Of a stretch of DNA of 12,355 nt, positions 8,499 through 12,355 are shown one piece after another. The notes beneath the pieces were generated by a model that saw only the letters and a program-made list of their open reading frames with translations, was not told the origin of the DNA and did no database searches. Numbering within the stretch: the stretch's first letter is position 1; the number at the start of each line of letters is the position of its first letter. This DNA comes from Phoronis pallida (taxonomy: Eukaryota; Phoronida; Phoronidae). A program made the translations under genes and the position numbers. Where the stretch lies: positions 1-12,355 of the forward strand of contig JAOXYC010188801.1 in the NCBI GenBank assembly GCA_028565715.1, read 5' to 3'.

Positions 8499-11400
8499 CT
8501 ATGACTTTGCTATAGCTGGTATGAGACGTAATACTCTGACGGCAAGATTAACAAAGAAGAACCACAGACTCCTGGCTACTTTCACTCGTGACATAATTAA
8601 CCTCATCGCAACCAACGCACCAATCATCTTCAAGACGAGTTGAATATTCTGCAACCTGGAAAACATAATTTCGATAAAATCAGGATATAAGTGTGTAATT
8701 CAACTGAACTACTTTGATTGCCGAATCAGAATGACAGCACCAATCAAGCAAAAGACATCATGTCCAAGACATGAAGTCACTGGAACCATGTCTGACTAAT
8801 CAAGCTGTGTATCAAAATATCCAGCAACTGGGGACAAATCTAGTGTGTAATCAGTAGCGTTTTCGTTAAAAAAAGCATTATTTCACCAAAATCCAGCTTG
8901 ATGTTTTCCCAGCTTAGTTCAGGGCCCCCCAGGATGAAGTGGCATTGGGCCGAATGAAGTGACCTTTGGCCTTTGGGTGGATATACAACAACTTATTTTT
9001 TTGTTTTCTTTAATTAAAACTTAAATAAGTGGACATATCATTGCAACGGACAATATTGTAATATCTACCTTGATAATGGTAAAACTAATTCATTATCATG
9101 GACACTTACGTTTATTGGATGGATGGAACTACGTTTAGGACCTCCATCAAAGGTCATTGGTCACGTGATGACCAAGGACCTTTGATGGAGGTCTGAAAAA
9201 TAGTTCAATCCATCCAAATAAGCATAGGTCTCCATGATAATGAATAGGTTTTACCTGTTGAAACTGGAGACCGTGAACAATATTCATTATTATACCTTGA
9301 TAATGTTTTTCTAGCTTCAGGGAGTCCAGACAACTCTTCCTTCAATACGAACTGTTTAGTACCCAGACAGTATTGTTCAAAATACTCATCCCATGCAATC
9401 GGCTTCACATCAAAGTCGAATATCTATAAAACAGCAATCATGAACTTGAGGATTTATTTCATGACACAAAGAACTGAAACGCCAGCCACCAATCTAAGTG
9501 AGCAAGTGTTAATAGTTTTCTGAGCATGGTATGTGGTAAAGAGTTTTACAAAACATAAAACAACTATTCTTCTACTTGTAATAGACGTGTTCGAAGAAAA
9601 AGACAATAAATTAGAGGTTATTTGTAATCGGACGAATACGAGAACACAGTGTTTGGGTGTATACCACAGATGTTATAAAAATTAAGCCTGATTACTGCCA
9701 AATAAGCATAACACAAATTTGAAATAGAAATCTTTTGATTTTGCAATATAATTTTTTAGTAGCCGTTAATTCAATTTTCTCACTATATTTTCTGTCACGT
9801 TTTGCTTCATACATCCACAGGATCTGATTTTGCTGAACATTTCATTACTTAATATTATTAAGTTGTTGTACACAATCTTACTGCAGTAAATACATCATAC
9901 CTCTCTATCTTCCTTTGTTAATTTGCCGAGCACCATAAGCAGATTATTACAATGAAAATTCCACTGATGAGTTGTGAAATACTCTAAACTATTGACAGAT
10001 CTGAACAGACGTTCATGTAATCGCACAAATCTGAAACATAAAGTCAAAGTGATTCTTGATTTGCAATAATTTCTGTTTCATAAAATTTGATAGTTTTCGT
10101 TGGGGACAGCTAGTTTTCTACTTAACATAGTAGTGACTAGTCCTGCTGGGACTGATGGTTAAAAAAATCAGAACTCAATTCAAAAGTTTAACAATGTTAC
10201 AGTTGGCATGATTAATAGAAACATTTACTTTATAGCATGCAATCTGATTGACTAACATTAAGAGATGTAACCAGTTTTGGGCGATTTCAAGACCTTTAAA
10301 TACAATTTGGGACTTTTGTTGGCTCATAAATAGCTGCGGGAGGTCATGAATTTTTTAGTAGAGCCAACAATCTTGAAAATCTGTCGTATTTTAGTGGTTA
10401 ATGCCAAATCGCAGATTTCTTAGTTTGACTACAGTCAAACTAACAACACTCGCGACTTCGCCAACTTTGTCTTGAGCTGCACTCAATGCAATAAGGTCAC
10501 AGTTCTTGTTCTCACACTAACAGATATAGGCGTGTGATTGATTGTAGAATGATTTAGTGGCTCGTTTGCTTCACCAAATATTACCCACCGAAGAACACAT
10601 GAACCGCCGAAAAAGCAACTTTGATAAAAGTAAATTATAGAGTGAATATAGTTACTTACATGGGTTTCTTTCCACAACACTTCAAGTATAAATCAATGAT
10701 GTATGCAGGAAGTTGATGGTCAAACCACACATTTAGCTTATACCATAAACTGAAAATAAATTAATGATGTACAATCAAATGTATGAACCAAAACACGGGT
10801 TGAATATTTTACACCAAATTCTCCCTAGCAGGTAACTTAAAAGTTGTGGGCACTTATAATGTTACTATAAAGTTTATTATTACCCACACATATATTTTTC
10901 TTGATCACGAAAAATGTGCTTATGGAATAAGGGTCAGATTGCAAAACAGAAGTGGACCTTTTCCATTGGGAAAAACAGACTGTGTCTTGAAGCAAAACAT
11001 AGCATAAAGAGAGAACGACTTGTAACATTATTTGGTCACATGACCAGAGTTATTTTCACTAGCTGTCATACACTCGTATTAGTAACATGTGTGGCATACC
11101 GCCATATAGACTGAACCCCAGCCCCTTCAACTCAGGTCGAGGGACTGTATCAATTGCTGGGGGTCTTCCGTTTTATTACCAAAAGTAGGATAGTGTGTTG
11201 AAGAGGAGTGACGTAATCATTATAGACTTAGCAGGACTCGATTATCGTGGAGATAGAACCGACCATCGTTTGAGTTTATCTGTGGGAGAGACTAACCGCC
11301 ATACATCAAAAAGTATCTGCTCCATCATGTCCATCTGAACCAAGACAAGGCTGTTCAACCCTGACTGCCACGTTATGCATTGTAATTAGTGAAAGCATGG

Positions 11401-11506
11401 CTAAAAAACCTAAGGTTAGTGTACCTGTTACTTGTGAATCTTGGGTTAGGAATTCTTGTGATGTTATCTACAGGGTGTTTCATAAAATATTCATATGACT
11501 TTCGCT
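8499..11506 (-). CDS. Fatty acyl-CoA reductase, C-terminal five exons (partial)
   Basis: FAR enzymes reduce fatty acyl-CoA to fatty alcohol with NADPH, feeding ether-lipid or wax synthesis, usually on peroxisome or ER membrane. Exons on minus: 11506-11425, 10749-10660, 10030-9901, 9423-9296 and 8655-8499 (TAG stop 8501-8499). All have GT-AG borders and compatible phases, giving about 194 residues. Motifs in order: a RIPNPRFTSN segment before the hydrophobic LWYKLNVWFDHQLPAYIIDL; LEYFTTHQW; then WDEYFEQYCLGTK...SGLPEAR, the FAR_C (Sterile) hallmark; and a hydrophobic tail with SRVKVARSLWFFF near the C-terminus, as in FAR1-type membrane anchors. The Rossmann domain with its GxxGxxG and YxxxK sites should lie beyond 12355, so activity cannot be judged. 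Introns of 675, 629, 477 and 640 bases carry repeats. Family assignment is firm; the FAR1/FAR2-like paralogue is not resolved. Confidence 0.9.
8933..8971. repeat. Two-unit GAATGAAGTG..TTGGGCC repeat
   Basis: GATGAAGTGGCATTGGGCC and GAATGAAGTGACCTTTGGCC sit next to each other with a period of 19-20 bases. It is a small degenerate tandem repeat within the last FAR intron. Confidence 0.6.
9078..9255. repeat. Long hairpin (arms ~85 bp) in last FAR intron
   Basis: The left arm from GGTAAAAC at 9078 pairs with the right arm ending GTTTTACC at 9255. Nearly identical inner parts include ACCTCCATCAAAGGTC, TCATTATCATGG and TTGGATGGAT against their complements. The arms meet at GGTCACGTGATGACC (9159-9173), so there is almost no loop. 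It is a foldback or MITE-like element. A short sequence including ACCTTGATAATG occurs on both sides of it (9066-9078 and 9293-9305). It starts about 40 bases into the intron from the exon 9296-9423 donor. Confidence 0.85.
10110..10140. repeat. Small two-part hairpin CTAGT-CTACT / AGTAG-ACTAG
   Basis: CTAGT and CTACT pair with AGTAG and ACTAG around a TAACAT loop, with a few unpaired bases between the two stems. It lies in the second-to-last-but-one FAR intron. Nothing shows a function; a decayed foldback or chance is likely. Confidence 0.4.
10270..10470. repeat. Palindrome-bearing repeat, copy 2 (FAR intron)
   Basis: The order ATACAATTTGGGA, TTTTTTAGT, CTTGAAAAT, TTAATGCCAA and then a palindrome parallels 4482-4690. 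The palindrome here is 10420-10443, arms TTAGTTTGACT and AGTCAAACTAA around AC: the same place as in copy 1 but a different sequence. An additional inverted pair, GTTGGCTC (10318-10325) and GAGCCAAC (10361-10368), flanks the middle segment. No protein is encoded. Confidence 0.65.
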
Positions 11507-11673
11507 CTGAAAAGGAAACGATGTTAATACTCCCATTTAAAAATGTCCACATATCTGTCTTTGTGTATGTGATTTACTGCACAAATGAGGGCAGATATCT
11601 GTAGTAAAGTGGCAGTTAGTTTCCAAATTAGAAAATCATTTCTTTTCATATAATCTTAATAGTGCAAGTGAAT

Positions 11674-12005
11674 CTTAAAGATACTGTCTCCTTGTTGGTG
11701 AGGATCTGGGGTCAAAATTCAAATCAACTAGAAATTTTGTGTATGAGTCCTTTGGTGAATATAATTAACCTGCATCATAGTCAAAAAATTCAAAAAATCG
11801 GTAAAGGAGGAAATTTGAGATATTTGTATCCAAAAAACCTTGTCGCCTGACAAGGTTTTCAAAATTTACACTTTACCGATTTTTTTTTGATTTTTTTTAC
11901 TGAGATGCAGGTTAATTATATTCATCAAAGGACTTGACACACAATTTCTAGTTGATTTGAATTTTGATTCCAGATCCTCACCAATGAGGAGACAGTATCT
12001 TTAAG
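11674..12005. mobile_element. ~330 bp foldback element with long inverted arms
   Basis: CTTAAAGATACTGTCTCC at 11674 has its inverse ending at 12005, and the arms stay closely matched for about 150 bases. Long shared runs include TCAAAATTCAAATCAACTAG and GAATATAATTAACCTGCATC. The centre is a smaller hairpin, AAAACCTTGTC (11834-11844) against GACAAGGTTTT (11849-11859). The left arm has about 26 extra bases (around 11806-11831). No frame inside looks coding and no clear target duplication was seen. It is the best-preserved foldback in the window. It lies in the FAR intron upstream of exon 11425-11506. Confidence 0.85.
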
Positions 12006-12040
12006 AGTTTTGGCCTAATTTAGTATCCAGGCCTTGGTAA

Positions 12041-12215
12041 CAACCGGGTACACGGACCCACAAACCGGGTACACGGACCTCAAACCGCGTACGCGGACCC
12101 AAATACCGGGTACACGGACCTGAATACAGGGTACACGGACCCAAAATACCGAGTTCGCTGACCCAAAAAACGTGTACGCGGACAATAAGCGACTGAGAAC
12201 CTGGTACGTGGACAA
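12041..12215. repeat. ~20-bp minisatellite (ACCGGGTACACGGACCC type)
   Basis: The first four units start at 12041, 12061, 12081 and 12101 with an exact 20-base period. Units of about 22 bases follow and then degrade, for about eight in total. The core is ACCGGGTACACGGACC with substitutions such as CGCGTACGCGG. It is GC-rich against an AT-rich surround. The two overlapping minus-strand frames here, with GPxTRY- and VRVPG-like repeats, are products of the repeat and not evidence for a gene. Confidence 0.9.
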
Positions 12216-12355
12216 TTAACAAATCTGCTGGCCAGCCGTCGAAAGTAGAACTTACAAAGATATCACTACGCAGAACATTTTTTTTGAAATTGCTTACAAA
12301 TAGGATGGTGATAGCACTAGTTTATATTTTGTTGTTGTAATATAAACATAGTTAA

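Noticed and set aside
10837-11114. Overlapping open frames on both strands near the FAR exons
   Set aside because: Neither resembles FAR, and the true neighbouring exons (10660-10749 and 11425-11506) join in phase without them.
12001-12222. Two overlapping minus-strand frames with repeating GPCTRY- or VRVPG-like peptides
   Set aside because: Both arise from the 20-bp minisatellite read in two frames; the period is not a multiple of three and unit lengths vary, so coding is unlikely.

Overview
The window looks like nuclear DNA from an invertebrate animal, probably marine. It is AT-rich and intron-containing, with GT-AG introns and many short inverted-repeat elements. I cannot place it more precisely than Metazoa. 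Most long stop-free frames are chance; the real coding sequence lies in short spliced exons. Two genes converge on each other, RPS13 on + and a fatty acyl-CoA reductase (FAR) on -, with about 3.4 kb of repeat-rich DNA between their stop codons.

Left part (1-973): two adjacent imperfect hairpins (about 113-383), then about 550 bases with nothing recognisable, then a compact RPS13 promoter. The promoter has a CACGTG E-box (941-950) followed directly by a pyrimidine tract of 5'TOP type (953-963), and the start codon is only about 20 bases further on.

RPS13 (974-4995): five exons join in frame to give a 151-residue protein, the normal length for eukaryotic S13/uS15. Its introns hold an ~0.8 kb element with long terminal inverted repeats and a tRNA-like insert, a 32-bp tandem duplication, an imperfect foldback, and a 34-bp perfect palindrome. 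No U14-type snoRNA, which some vertebrate RPS13 introns carry, was recognised.

Intergenic part (about 5060-8498): two oppositely oriented copies of one TA-flanked MITE family (6275-6444 and 6662-6905), a hAT-like transposon end (7205-7297) and small tandem duplications. No gene was found here.

FAR (8499-11506, minus): five 3' exons encode about 194 C-terminal residues, covering the FAR_C/Sterile region and the C-terminal hydrophobic tail. The NAD(P)-binding half lies beyond the right edge. Its introns hold an 85-bp-arm hairpin flanked by a copy of the exon's own splice donor, and a second copy of the palindrome-bearing repeat found in RPS13 intron 4.

Right edge (11507-12355): FAR intron DNA with a ~330 bp foldback whose arms are long and well matched, followed directly by a ~20-bp minisatellite (12041-12215).

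The two genes have housekeeping or lipid roles that are not obviously linked. The unusual content is the density and variety of foldback DNA. No new multi-gene system was found.
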